The notes beneath the pieces are model-generated. The model saw nothing but the letters and a program-made list of their open reading frames with translations. It made no database searches and had not been told where the DNA came from. Positions 1-5,820 of a DNA stretch of 9,560 nucleotides are shown here, in pieces. Each line of letters starts with the position of its first letter. Position 1 is the stretch's first letter. A program made the position numbers and the translations under genes. The stretch is from Nitrososphaerota archaeon (lineage in GTDB: Archaea; Thermoproteota; Nitrososphaeria; Nitrososphaerales; UBA183). The stretch is taken from NCBI GenBank assembly GCA_027886925.1, contig JAPCJN010000086.1, forward strand, positions 1 to 9,560, written 5' to 3'.

Positions 1-1595
1 ACCCACTTGCTGAGCAGCTCTGGGCCCCGCACGCTGATGAAATTCGCTTCGCTTTCGGTCGCTACCGCCTTGGCGAGGAGCGTCTTTCCAGTCCCAGACG
101 GACCGAAGAGCAGGATCCCTTTTGGCATGTTGTAGCCTATCGCCTTGTAAAGGTCCGCGAACTTTAGCGGCCATTCCACAGCCTCCTGGAGCTCCCTCTT
201 GACGGTCTCTAATCCTCCGATCTCGGACCACTTTACGTCTGGCGTTTCGAGGTAGACCTCTCTCATCGCCGAGGGCACGATGTCTTTGAAAGCGCTCTCA
301 AAGTCACCCCCGGTGACCACGAGCTTGTCGAGCGTCTCAGGGCTGAGCCTCTCTTCCTCGAGCTTCAGCTCCGGGAGCAACCTCTTGAGAGTCTTCATGG
401 CCGCCTCTTTGCAGAGGTACTCGAGGTCCGCCCCGACGAACCCGTGCGATATCGAGGCGAGCCTCTCGAGGTCGACGTCCTGCAGCAGTGGCATGTTGCG
501 CGTGTGAATCTGCAGTATCTCGTACCTTCCCCTCCTGTCGGGAACCTTGATCTCGATTTCCCTGTCGAACCTGCCCGGTCTTCGGAGAGCGGGATCCAGT
601 GCGTTGGGTCGGTTGGTGGCCGCTATCACTATGACTTTGCCCCTGGCTTCGAGGCCATCCATCAAGGAGAGCAACTGGCTGACGACCCTCCTCTCGACCT
701 CTCCGGTCACTTCCTCGCGCTTTGGAGCTATCGAATCGATCTCGTCGATGAAGATGATGGTGGGTGCCTTCTCCTTGGCCTCCTTGAATATCTCTCTCAG
801 TTTCGCCTCCGACTCCCCATAGAACTTGCTCATTATCTCCGGACCGCCTATCGGGATGAAGTGAGCGTTGCTTTCAGTTGATACAGCCTTCGCCAGGAGC
901 GTCTTGCCGGTCCCCGGAGGACCGTAGAGGAGGACTCCCTTCGGTGCTTCGACGCCCAGCTTCTCGAAGATCTCCGGATGTCTCAGTGGGAGCTCTATGG
1001 TCTCCCTTACTTTCCGGATCTCGTCCTTTATGCCACCTATGTCTTCGTAGTTTACCCGTAGTACTCCCCTTTGAGCTTCGCCCTTCGCCGAGATGACGAA
1101 GACCGTTTTCTGAGTTATCAGCGCTGCTTCTGCGACAGGATTCACTCCAATGACCTGGAAGGTCAGCCTCCCACCGAAGTAGGGTATCACCACGTTGTCT
1201 CCCTTCGTCACCGGGATCCCCTCGAGGGTATCCGCAAAGTATCTCTCGTCGATGGGCGGTACCGCTTCGACTGGAGCGACTACAACCCTCTCTGCCGGTG
1301 GAGCCTTGACCTTCTTTACGATGACCATGTCACCGATGGCGACGCCAGCGTTGTTCCTAATGAGGCCGTCGACCCTCACCATTCCTTTGCCCTCATCTGA
1401 GGGGTAGAGAGGGAGGCACTTGGCGACTGTCCGTCTCTTTCCCTTGATCTCGATTACGTCCCCCGTGGACGCGGCTAGCGCGTCCATGGCGTCATAGTCT
1501 AGCCGGACCACGCCACGACCGACATCGCGAGTGTACGCCTCGAGAACCTTGAGTTGGACTTCCTTCTGGCTCACGCCTTTAACACTGGTAGACAA
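1..1595 (-). CDS. cdc48: Cdc48/VCP-like double AAA+ ATPase, 3' end outside window
   Basis: Hexameric ATPase that unfolds or extracts proteins, usually for delivery to the proteasome. 531 residues are visible of about 730 usual for archaeal members. Residues 1-90 form the double-psi barrel N domain and about 100-175 the second N subdomain. D1 has Walker A GPPGTGKT (225-232, K231), Walker B IIFIDEID (280-287), sensor N328 and the two arginine fingers R339 and R342. D2 begins near 450 with GPSGTGKT (498-505); serine replaces the usual second proline, which still fits GxxGxGKT. The window ends soon after. I chose the TTG start at 1593-1595 because GGAGG lies six bases ahead of it and the N domain begins at once. 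Vps4/CdvC is the other AAA family expected near CdvB, but two AAA domains and the N domain exclude it. The frame is intact throughout. Confidence 0.96.
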   Translation of the reverse strand, partial: MSTSVKGVSQKEVQLKVLEAYTRDVGRGVVRLDYDAMDALAASTGDVIEIKGKRRTVAKCLPLYPSDEGKGMVRVDGLIRNNAGVAIGDMVIVKKVKAPPAERVVVAPVEAVPPIDERYFADTLEGIPVTKGDNVVIPYFGGRLTFQVIGVNPVAEAALITQKTVFVISAKGEAQRGVLRVNYEDIGGIKDEIRKVRETIELPLRHPEIFEKLGVEAPKGVLLYGPPGTGKTLLAKAVSTESNAHFIPIGGPEIMSKFYGESEAKLREIFKEAKEKAPTIIFIDEIDSIAPKREEVTGEVERRVVSQLLSLMDGLEARGKVIVIAATNRPNALDPALRRPGRFDREIEIKVPDRRGRYEILQIHTRNMPLLQDVDLERLASISHGFVGADLEYLCKEAAMKTLKRLLPELKLEEERLSPETLDKLVVTGGDFESAFKDIVPSAMREVYLETPDVKWSEIGGLETVKRELQEAVEWPLKFADLYKAIGYNMPKGILLFGPSGTGKTLLAKAVATESEANFISVRGPELLSKW

Positions 1596-1600
1596 TCTTA

Positions 1601-1605
1601 TCCTC
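1601..1605 (-). promoter_or_regulatory. Ribosome binding site of cdc48
   Basis: On the minus strand GGAGG is followed by ATAAGA and then TTG. This strong Shine-Dalgarno match decides the TTG start. Together with the leader of roughly 90 bases implied by the nearest TATA box, it indicates that cdc48 is translated from a leadered mRNA, unlike its divergent neighbour. Confidence 0.75.
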
Positions 1606-1705
1606 CTGTACCTCCCTAATAGGCTCTCCGTCAGTTATCTGTCGCTATCATGGGCATGAGCGACCTCGCTCTTCCCCCTTCTTTCGTTCGACGTGCCTTT
1701 TCGAA

Positions 1706-1717
1706 GGCATATATGCC
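1706..1717. promoter_or_regulatory. Palindromic TATA box between cdc48 and the lysine-rich gene
   Basis: GGCATATATGCC is a perfect 12-bp palindrome whose core ATATAT (1709-1714) lies 25-30 bases before the ATG at 1739, the expected distance for a leaderless archaeal transcript. The purine-rich CGAAGG directly upstream on the plus strand could serve as the TFB recognition element and orient it rightward. Because the box is symmetric it could also fire toward cdc48, giving a leader of about 90 bases. The leftward use is inference. Confidence 0.55.
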
Positions 1718-1738
1718 GCGGTGTCGTCAAGCAATCAG

Positions 1739-1900
1739 ATGGTAAAGAAGAAAGTAAAGAAATCTTCGAAAAAGGTCAAGAAGACAGCCGCAAAGCGGAA
1801 GGTCATCAATAAGAAGGAAGTCACACCACCGGCCGCTGCTCCTCCCACTCCACAGCTTGCTGCTAAACCACCCTCTGACGTCCACCTACCTTATCGCTAA
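1739..1900 (+). CDS. Small lysine-rich basic protein, probably leaderless
   Basis: A 53-residue protein. Its first 26 residues are dominated by lysine (MVKKKVKKSSKKVKKTAAKR is the opening), followed by a Pro/Ala-rich stretch (TPPAAAPPTPQLAAKPP) and the end DVHLPYR. It has no cysteine, no membrane segment and no predictable fold; the composition resembles small nucleic-acid-binding or histone-H1-tail-like proteins, but that function is inference. The TATA core 1709-1714 sits at leaderless distance from the ATG and there is no Shine-Dalgarno sequence. The core SKKVKK.AAK is shared with the 18-residue peptide at 2174-2230, with 19 identical bases (1766-1784). It is divergent from cdc48. I do not recognise a named family. 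Confidence 0.6.
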   Translation: MVKKKVKKSSKKVKKTAAKRKVINKKEVTPPAAAPPTPQLAAKPPSDVHLPYR

Positions 1901-2173
1901 GTAAGCCTCATATTCTCTCCAGCGCCCTCTCGATCACCCCCGTAACCAGGCCACAGAGAAAGGCCAGGCAGCAACCATTCCTTTAGCTGCCAGGCAGAAG
2001 AGAAGTCTTCGGTTATTTCGTCAACGCGTCAGGGGGGCCAGCTGCTTAAAATGTCCGCCGATATTTAGTTCCGTTGGTTGACCGATGTCGCTTCGTATAG
2101 CTGACAAAAGTAGGAGGCGGAACCATGCCGCTCCAGGAACCCAGGATGTCGTTGTACTCGCCTGAGGAGCGCC
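1901..2173. other. Intergenic stretch with small repeats
   Basis: I see no convincing gene. GCCAGGCAG occurs twice as a direct repeat (1963-1971 and 1989-1997). GGCAGC (1967-1972) and GCTGCC (1986-1991) can pair as a 6-bp hairpin. A 28-codon open frame at 2125-2211 follows a good AGGAGG but overlaps the opposite-strand lysine-rich peptide and looks like no known protein. Confidence 0.4.
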
Positions 2174-2230
2174 TTATTTGGTTGCTTTCCCTTTTGCAGC
2201 CTTCTTCTTGACCTTTTTCGATTTCGCCAT
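2174..2230 (-). CDS. 18-residue lysine-rich leaderless peptide
   Basis: The whole product is MAKSKKVKKKAAKGKATK. It is too short for usual gene finders, but three things support it. A TTTAAA box (2253-2258) lies about 26 bases ahead of the ATG, as for leaderless archaeal mRNAs. The codons are clean to a TAA. The core SKKVKK.AAK matches the 53-residue protein at 1739-1900, including 19 identical bases (2203-2221) in opposite orientation. It lacks the Pro/Ala tail of the longer relative. A role in binding nucleic acid or acidic partners is inference from charge. It could instead be a decayed copy of the longer gene. Confidence 0.5.
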   Translation of the reverse strand: MAKSKKVKKKAAKGKATK

Positions 2231-2252
2231 GCGAGTGTAGGCTTCAACTCTG

Positions 2253-2258
2253 TTTAAA
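2253..2258 (-). promoter_or_regulatory. TATA box of the 18-residue peptide
   Basis: TTTAAA reads on the minus strand within GAATTTAAACA, centred about 26 bases upstream of the ATG at 2230. The predicted transcript start falls on or next to the start codon. Confidence 0.5.
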
Positions 2259-2416
2259 TTCTTTGTAGCTCGCCAATCTTCGGCTGGTCATGTGTCTCCT
2301 CCGCGCATGCATCAACCGCAGGCCGAATCCAGGCAGCTAAAGATGGAACAAATCCTTACCGCCCACGGGCAAGATGCTTTCCGCGGTGTAATCGCGTCCG
2401 GGAAGAAGAGGGGTGG

Positions 2417-2450
2417 AGGGGTGGTCCCACTTTCGCGGGTCCAAGCCCCT
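2417..2450 (-). terminator. GAAA-capped hairpin just after cdvB
   Basis: Read on the minus strand, AGGGG pairs with CCCCT as a 5-bp outer stem. A two-base bulge (CT) follows, then an inner stem TGGACCCGC/GTGGGACCA (one A-A mismatch, one G-U pair) closed by C-G around a GAAA tetraloop. It begins about 20 bases after the cdvB stop codon and is followed by pyrimidine-rich sequence. It may be a 3'-UTR stability element or a processing or termination signal; archaeal termination usually relies on U-tracts, and no long one is present here. Confidence 0.5.
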
Positions 2451-2470
2451 CACGTTTTCCATTCTTGCAT

Positions 2471-3118
2471 TTACGATGTGCTTTCCGACGAGCTTTCCAT
2501 CGAGGGGAGCCCGGAGGGGATCTCCGGGAACTTCTCCTTCATCCTGCTTTCGGCGACTGCTGCAGCCTCTGCAAGTACCTTCTCGGCGTCCTCGTTGGCA
2601 GCCTCGAAGTTCAGATTGTATCCACCCACCGTGCCCGCATCCACGAGGATGCTGCTCAGCAGGCCTGATATCTCTCCGATCTCGCCTTCTGCCTCCGGAA
2701 GGACACTGACAAGCCCTTGTCTCACGCTGCGAATCACTGACATTGCAGGGGTGAGGGTCACGACGATGTCGCCCAGCTCGGTGACGGTGTTCAGCCTCAG
2801 GGTTATCTGCTCGAGAGCCAGTTTGGCCTGTGTGACCATCCTGTTCATCTTCCTGATCTCTGCGAGTTCGTTCGCATAGACCGAAGCATGCTGCGAGTCA
2901 TGCTTCTGGATGGATGACACGATCTTGTTGAAGATCGAGGCGTCCCTCTCCCTCAGCTTTGCGCATGTCCCGTCGAGCTTTGCGACTTGGACTTGAATCT
3001 GCCTCACTGCCAGGTCCAGCCTCGGCTTCAGGGGACCCGGGTTCTTCACAGAATCCCGCATCCTTGTTGTGAATCCACTGCTGTTTGACTTCTCCCACTT
3101 GCTTGCGAACTGTGACAT
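2471..3118 (-). CDS. cdvB: CdvB paralogue, ESCRT-III/Snf7-like division protein
   Basis: 215 residues. ESCRT-III-like proteins assemble into membrane-constricting filaments at mid-cell during division or vesicle release and are remodelled by the Vps4-like ATPase CdvC. The basic N-terminal region (1-35) and the long helical stretch with charged heptads (about 35-145) fit the Snf7 core. A later acidic helix (about 170-195) fits the autoinhibitory C-terminal part. Residues 197-205, FPEIPSGLP, resemble the MIM2 motif by which ESCRT-III proteins bind MIT domains. The chain ends in a Ser/Glu tail with no room for the winged-helix domain that CdvA-binding CdvB carries, so this is more like the CdvB1/B2-type paralogues. 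The ATG at 3118 gives a full-length core; there is no strong Shine-Dalgarno sequence. No cdvA or cdvC is in the window. Confidence 0.88.
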   Translation of the reverse strand: MSQFASKWEKSNSSGFTTRMRDSVKNPGPLKPRLDLAVRQIQVQVAKLDGTCAKLRERDASIFNKIVSSIQKHDSQHASVYANELAEIRKMNRMVTQAKLALEQITLRLNTVTELGDIVVTLTPAMSVIRSVRQGLVSVLPEAEGEIGEISGLLSSILVDAGTVGGYNLNFEAANEDAEKVLAEAAAVAESRMKEKFPEIPSGLPSMESSSESTS

Positions 3119-3704
3119 ACTTACTCGCCCTAGAATACAATTGACTCGTTGTTATTCTGGATGTAACTGAACGAACTGTCACCGCGGTGACCGTTGTGTC
3201 GGTGACAAGTGTCCTTCCCGGACAGATGCGAAATCTGACGCCCGATAAGCATAAGCCCGCTGTCTGGGTCGACACGGAGGGATGCATCATGCTGGATGGT
3301 GCAGTTCGCGTTAAGGTGGGGGCACAATTGAATCCGGTACATGGGAAAGGGGAGCGGTTCGCTTTCAGTAAAGCTCAGAGCGCATCGAAACAGTTTCCAA
3401 AGGTAGATTTATTGTGCCTCGATTGACTTGGATGACCCAACTTCTGGGTAATACCCGGAGAGGGTTAGGGGTGGCGCCATTGAAATGGTGCGTTTCTTAC
3501 TATTGCACACGGGGCTACCGCTTGATGTAGACGTTTTCCTCGATAGCGGTTCGATTAGAAGGATTGTAGGGTTACTTTTGAGGGCCGATTTTCCCAAACA
3601 AAGTTTTCCGGGTCTCTTTGGCCTTCTTTTTTCCAAAAAACCTTAAAACTTCCTCCTTTACCGAGGGCTTAATTACCCATGCCGACCCATCGGCAGCGAC
3701 GAAC
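3119..3704. other. Gap upstream of cdvB with no confident gene
   Basis: I see no gene I can support. Open frames exist on both strands (plus 3226-3426 from an ATG, plus 3485-3646, minus 3409-3636), but none has a good promoter or ribosome site, none resembles a known family, and they overlap each other. Structure seen: a 14-bp palindrome near 3178-3191 and the short inverted repeats ACCCA..TGGGT, GGGTAATACCC and CGCCAT..ATGGTG between about 3436 and 3488. AT-rich blocks at 3641-3650 and 3666-3676 are candidate promoter elements for the next gene. Confidence 0.4.
3178..3206. promoter_or_regulatory. Palindrome plus third half-site upstream of cdvB
   Basis: GTCACCGCGGTGAC (3178-3191) is a perfect 14-bp palindrome. 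Its half CGGTGAC recurs at 3200-3206, exactly 15 bases after its first occurrence (3185-3191). It lies 60-90 bases upstream of the cdvB start, so it could bind a dimeric regulator of cdvB. The regulator is unknown. Confidence 0.35.
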
Positions 3705-3869
3705 ATGATTACAGGCTACTGCGTCTTCGAAAAGAAGAAGAACAGGGAGATCAAGAATCCGAAGCAGATTAAGATGAAGAATGGAAGAGCTGCAGTCAGG
3801 GGCACGTGCGGTTCGTGCGGAAAGCCAATCTTCCGCATCGGCGCAATCAAACCGGCAAGCAAGAAGTAG
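3705..3869 (+). CDS. DUF5679-like small zinc-finger-type protein with a lost cysteine
   Basis: A 54-residue protein opening MITGYCVFEKKKNREIKNPK and ending GKPIFRIGAIKPASKK. The layout (GYC..., REIKNPK, MKNGR.A..GTC..CG, FRIG) matches the small archaeal DUF5679 family, which normally has two CxxC pairs forming a zinc ribbon. Here the second pair is intact (GTCGSCG, C47 and C50 by my count). The first is reduced to a single cysteine (C6), with F-E where the partner Cys would be. I chose the ATG at 3705 because the family starts right before GYC; upstream in-frame sequence is unlike it. AT-rich CTTAATTA at 3669-3676 is a plausible TATA box. The molecular function of the family is unknown to me. 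Confidence 0.75.
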   Translation: MITGYCVFEKKKNREIKNPKQIKMKNGRAAVRGTCGSCGKPIFRIGAIKPASKK

Positions 3870-3885
3870 ATTCTAATCTCCCGCC

Positions 3886-3896
3886 CTTTTTATTTT
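3886..3896 (+). terminator. T-rich terminator after the DUF5679-like gene
   Basis: CTTTTTATTTT follows the TAG at 3867-3869 by about 16 bases. Archaeal RNA polymerase commonly stops at such T-runs without a hairpin. It could alternatively be a TATA box, but no start codon is well placed for it. Confidence 0.45.
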
Positions 3897-4167
3897 GCGC
3901 TCAAATGGCATCCTTCACCGTCGAAGATTGCAAGCGTTGGGTTAATCATGATTGCTCGGTGATAATCGTGCTAAATCAGACCGAACTAACCTGTGCCTGG
4001 ATTGAGTGCCCAAAATCGCCCTCCCAAAAGCACCCGGAAACTTCCCAAAGGTTGGCTGACCGGCCAAAGTGCCCGAGAATAGGTGCCGGGTTGTGGTAGA
4101 AGGCATAGACGAATGGGCTTTCCTGCACGCCGCTCGAAGCCAAAAAGACAGCGGAGCGAAACAAGTC

Positions 4168-4173
4168 TTATAC
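4168..4173 (+). promoter_or_regulatory. TATA box of the DUF6659-like gene
   Basis: CTTATAC lies about 27 bases before an ATG at 4197 and 35 before the gene's ATG at 4205. The predicted transcript start is near 4196, giving a leader of under ten bases and placing a four-codon mini frame (ATG GAA TCA TGA) at the very 5' end. Confidence 0.5.
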
Positions 4174-4204
4174 CGAACTAACGAAGAGATTCTCGGATGG
4201 AATC

Positions 4205-4600
4205 ATGACCTACCCACTGGATAAGCTGTGCATTCAGGCTTTCAAGTTTAACCGACGGGTCAGGCACGCAGGAGTTCTCGATGAGACAGGCAGATTGATT
4301 GCCGGGGGAATGAGAAGAGGCATCAGGTCCATGGAGCCTGCCAGTGAAAATCTCAGGTTGATGGCAAATCTGACGATACAGATTGGGACTGACAAGACCT
4401 GGGACCAGTACTTCGGTGGGATGCAGTACACGCTCGTAAAGCGAGAGAAGCTCAACGTGCTGATCTTCTATCTCGGCAACAAGAACGTGATGCTGATCTC
4501 GGCTGAGCCGGACTTCGACCTTGACAACATGAACCTCCTCAGGGACACCGTGATGACGATATACAGCACCGGAATCGTTCCTGAAAAGGCAAAGAAATAG
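4205..4600 (+). CDS. DUF6659-like thaumarchaeal protein
   Basis: 131 soluble residues with the profile I associate with DUF6659: a short N-terminal helix (LDKLCIQAFKFNRRVR), a first strand HAGVLDETGRLIAGG (22-36), a central helical part, then strands KREKLNVLIFYL and NKNVMLISAEPD and a final helix (about 106-122). The alternating strand pattern with GxLIAGG is reminiscent of roadblock/profilin-like folds, which would suit a small regulatory or scaffold protein; that is inference. The function is unknown. The ATG at 4205 is supported by the TATA box at 4168-4173. The frame is intact and the codon use is normal for the window. It converges on the broken minus-strand gene ending at 4608, with seven bases between. 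Confidence 0.75.
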   Translation: MTYPLDKLCIQAFKFNRRVRHAGVLDETGRLIAGGMRRGIRSMEPASENLRLMANLTIQIGTDKTWDQYFGGMQYTLVKREKLNVLIFYLGNKNVMLISAEPDFDLDNMNLLRDTVMTIYSTGIVPEKAKK

Positions 4601-4607
4601 TGCCAGC

Positions 4608-4887
4608 CTAGCTCAAGCCCAGCTCCGGGAACTTTGTCTTTGAGATGAAGTCGAATCCGAGAAAGACATTCTCTTGACGAGATATCGCAACTACGAAGAA
4701 CTGAGCATCCCTTCGCTTCGTTACCATGCGCATTCCATACTTGGGGTGTGGAGTAAAACGAGAGAAGTGCAACTGGATGCCCAGGTAACAGACGCATTTC
4801 CCATTTCTTCGCAATTGTGGCGATCAAGGGCACCCCTTCAATCCGCGCAAAAAGGCCCACGATGCAGGCGCGAGTTCCCGGCTCCAA
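4608..4887 (-). pseudogene. Broken minus-strand gene of unknown family
   Basis: Two overlapping minus-strand frames read as one protein if joined near 4800-4815. The upstream part (from TTG 4887) gives ACIVGLFARIEGVPLIATI. The downstream frame gives GKCVCYLGIQLHFSRFTP, then a strand-rich stretch to the end ISKTKFPELGLS and TAG at 4608. A one-base shift in GCGAAGAAATGGG would join them. GLF..IEG followed by paired strands is faintly like the start of a LAGLIDADG homing endonuclease, but the catalytic aspartate motif is not preserved, so I do not claim it. Alternatively only the downstream 69 codons are expressed, from TTG 4814. I do not recognise the product. Confidence 0.3.
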
Positions 4888-5113
4888 ATGGGAAATAAAT
4901 GAATTTTGGCAATGAATCTTTTGTGTTTCGGGCGCTCAACGCTCTGGCCTAAAATCCACGGGTCCTGGAAAATAGCGAGAACCACGGAACACAGGATGAT
5001 GCTGGGAACGAGGGGCTGGCGCGTTCACGCGGGGCGTCGCGAAAGTGTTCAAGCCTTGGATGGGACCGACGGCTACTTTGGTCGAGCAGACTGTTCTGAG
5101 TAGATTAATGCTA
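4888..5113. other. Sequence between two broken genes, nothing recognised
   Basis: No frame here looks coding. AATAAATGAATTTT (about 4895-4908) read on the minus strand gives CATTTATTTC, a possible promoter element for the broken gene ending at 4608. The rest may be remains of decayed genes. Confidence 0.3.
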
Positions 5114-5374
5114 TCACCACAGGTCCCCACATTTCTCGCATTTTCCTATCTCTTTCACATAGTCGTCGTCCTTGAAGGCCCGCTTCGTCTTCGCGTGACA
5201 GACGAACACTCGACGCTCGTGAAGACTACTCTCTGAAGCTTATCACGCTTACCTATTGATGGAATCTTGGGGAGCGTGCTTGCCAACATATGCCTTTCTG
5301 CAAAATGAGCTGTACTTGACCAAGACAAACTCGTCAAGCAGCATGACAATCGTGTCCTCCTTGCGGCGCTCCAT
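5114..5374 (-). pseudogene. Frameshifted gene for a small cysteine-containing, zinc-finger-like protein
   Basis: Frame 1 from ATG 5374, with GGAAGG four bases ahead, encodes MERRKEDTIVMLLDEFVLVK and continues YSSFCRKAYVGKHAPQDSINR, then stops (TAA 5249-5251, followed in frame by TGA and TAA). A shifted frame supplies KRDKLQRVVFTSVEC, after which the original frame resumes with RVFVCHAKTKRAFKDDDYVK and ends GKCEKCGDLW at TGA 5114. The two shifts compensate each other. CxxC plus C/H residues in the second half suggest zinc binding. Coding-like sequence continues upstream in more than one frame (NTCIACPDH; NYTFCPEYLHCV) to about 5500, so the original gene was probably longer. I recognise no family. 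Confidence 0.45.
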
Positions 5375-5539
5375 TTGACCTTCCGAGCGATGGTCCGGAC
5401 ACGCAATGCAAGTATTCTGGACAGAACGTGTAATTGGGGATGTCGTGAAGACGGGCTTGAATTCCGCAGTAACCTTGTGCTGAGGAAGCGCTTCAAAAGG
5501 CGAAAACCAAATAGCCCCCAGGACGCACCAGAACCACGA

Positions 5540-5725
5540 ATGTCGACCCTCGAATCCCCAGAAGGGTCAGAGACAGCGCAGGAGTCATACGAATGGTCCT
5601 GGGATGCAGTTCAGAATAGGTGGGTAAAGATAACAGCAAAGAATAGTCAAGGAAGAAGATGTGGTGGTTGTGGATGTCCCTGCCCTTGTGAATGCGCAGA
5701 CTGTCTACATCAGTGTTGCTCGTAG
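5540..5725 (+). CDS. Cysteine-rich 61-residue protein, unknown family
   Basis: The N-terminal part is acidic and polar (MSTLESPEGSETAQESYEWS opens it), followed by tryptophan-rich YEWSWDAVQNRWVKIT. The last 20-odd residues contain nine cysteines in the pattern CxxCxCxCxCxCxxCxxxCC (C41, C44, C46, C48, C50, C52, C55, C59, C60). This density fits a metal-binding tail of metallothionein type; a modified-peptide core behind a leader is a second possibility. There is no signal peptide. I chose the ATG at 5540 because the longer upstream frame overlaps the broken opposite-strand gene and looks like its shadow, and an AAATAG element lies about 29 bases ahead. A hairpin follows the stop. No modification or transport genes are adjacent, which favours metal binding. 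Confidence 0.55.
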   Translation: MSTLESPEGSETAQESYEWSWDAVQNRWVKITAKNSQGRRCGGCGCPCPCECADCLHQCCS

Positions 5726-5748
5726 GCAGTTGTGAGTCTTGTACAAGA

Positions 5749-5772
5749 AAGACCTACCCCTTAGTGGGTCTT
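5749..5772 (+). terminator. Hairpin after the cysteine-rich gene
   Basis: AAGACCTA pairs with TGGGTCTT over eight base pairs (one G-T wobble) around the loop CCCCTTAG, 23 bases after the stop codon. The palindrome CTTGTACAAG (5739-5748) directly precedes it. Probably a 3'-end structure. Confidence 0.4.
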
Positions 5773-5820
5773 GTCGGCCCTTGAAAGACAATTGACGCTA
5801 CAATAATTGCGAGGAGAAGT

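Larger units (their letters stand above)
3870..4204 (+). other. Gap between the DUF5679-like and DUF6659-like genes
   Basis: A T-rich run (CTTTTTATTTT, about 3886-3896) shortly after the upstream stop is a probable termination signal. A 64-codon plus-strand frame from ATG 3905 to TAG 4099 contains five cysteines, but no TATA box stands at the right distance and there is no ribosome site, so I do not call it. The minus frame 3976-4164 is equally unsupported. The 3' end holds the promoter of the next gene. Confidence 0.4.

Noticed and set aside
280..1407. Several plus-strand open frames of 70-145 codons
   Set aside because: They are shadows of cdc48, whose minus-strand frame carries all expected AAA+ motifs.
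2125..2211. 28-codon plus-strand frame after a good AGGAGG
   Set aside because: It lies antisense to the 18-residue peptide, its sequence looks non-coding, and a single Shine-Dalgarno match is expected by chance.
2065..2247. 60-codon minus-strand frame rich in Arg/Lys
   Set aside because: It is a shifted reading of the lysine-rich peptide gene; the TATA distance and the shared core support the 18-residue frame instead.
2244..2291. 15-codon minus-strand frame (MTSRRLASYKEFKQS) after GGAGGAG
   Set aside because: It overlaps the TATA box of the lysine-rich peptide gene, and nothing else supports it.
2292..2879. 195-codon plus-strand frame
   Set aside because: It is mostly antisense to cdvB, with the Ser/Ala/Leu-rich composition typical of a shadow.
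3485..3646. 53-codon hydrophobic plus-strand frame between cdvB and the DUF5679-like gene
   Set aside because: No promoter or ribosome site, and a competing minus frame covers the same bases.
3905..4099. 64-codon plus-strand frame with five cysteines
   Set aside because: The nearest TATA-like element is only about 14 bases ahead of the ATG and better explained as a terminator; no family resemblance.
5375..5539. N-terminal extension of the cysteine-rich protein
   Set aside because: It overlaps coding-like sequence of the broken minus-strand gene and lacks a start signal; ATG 5540 fits better.
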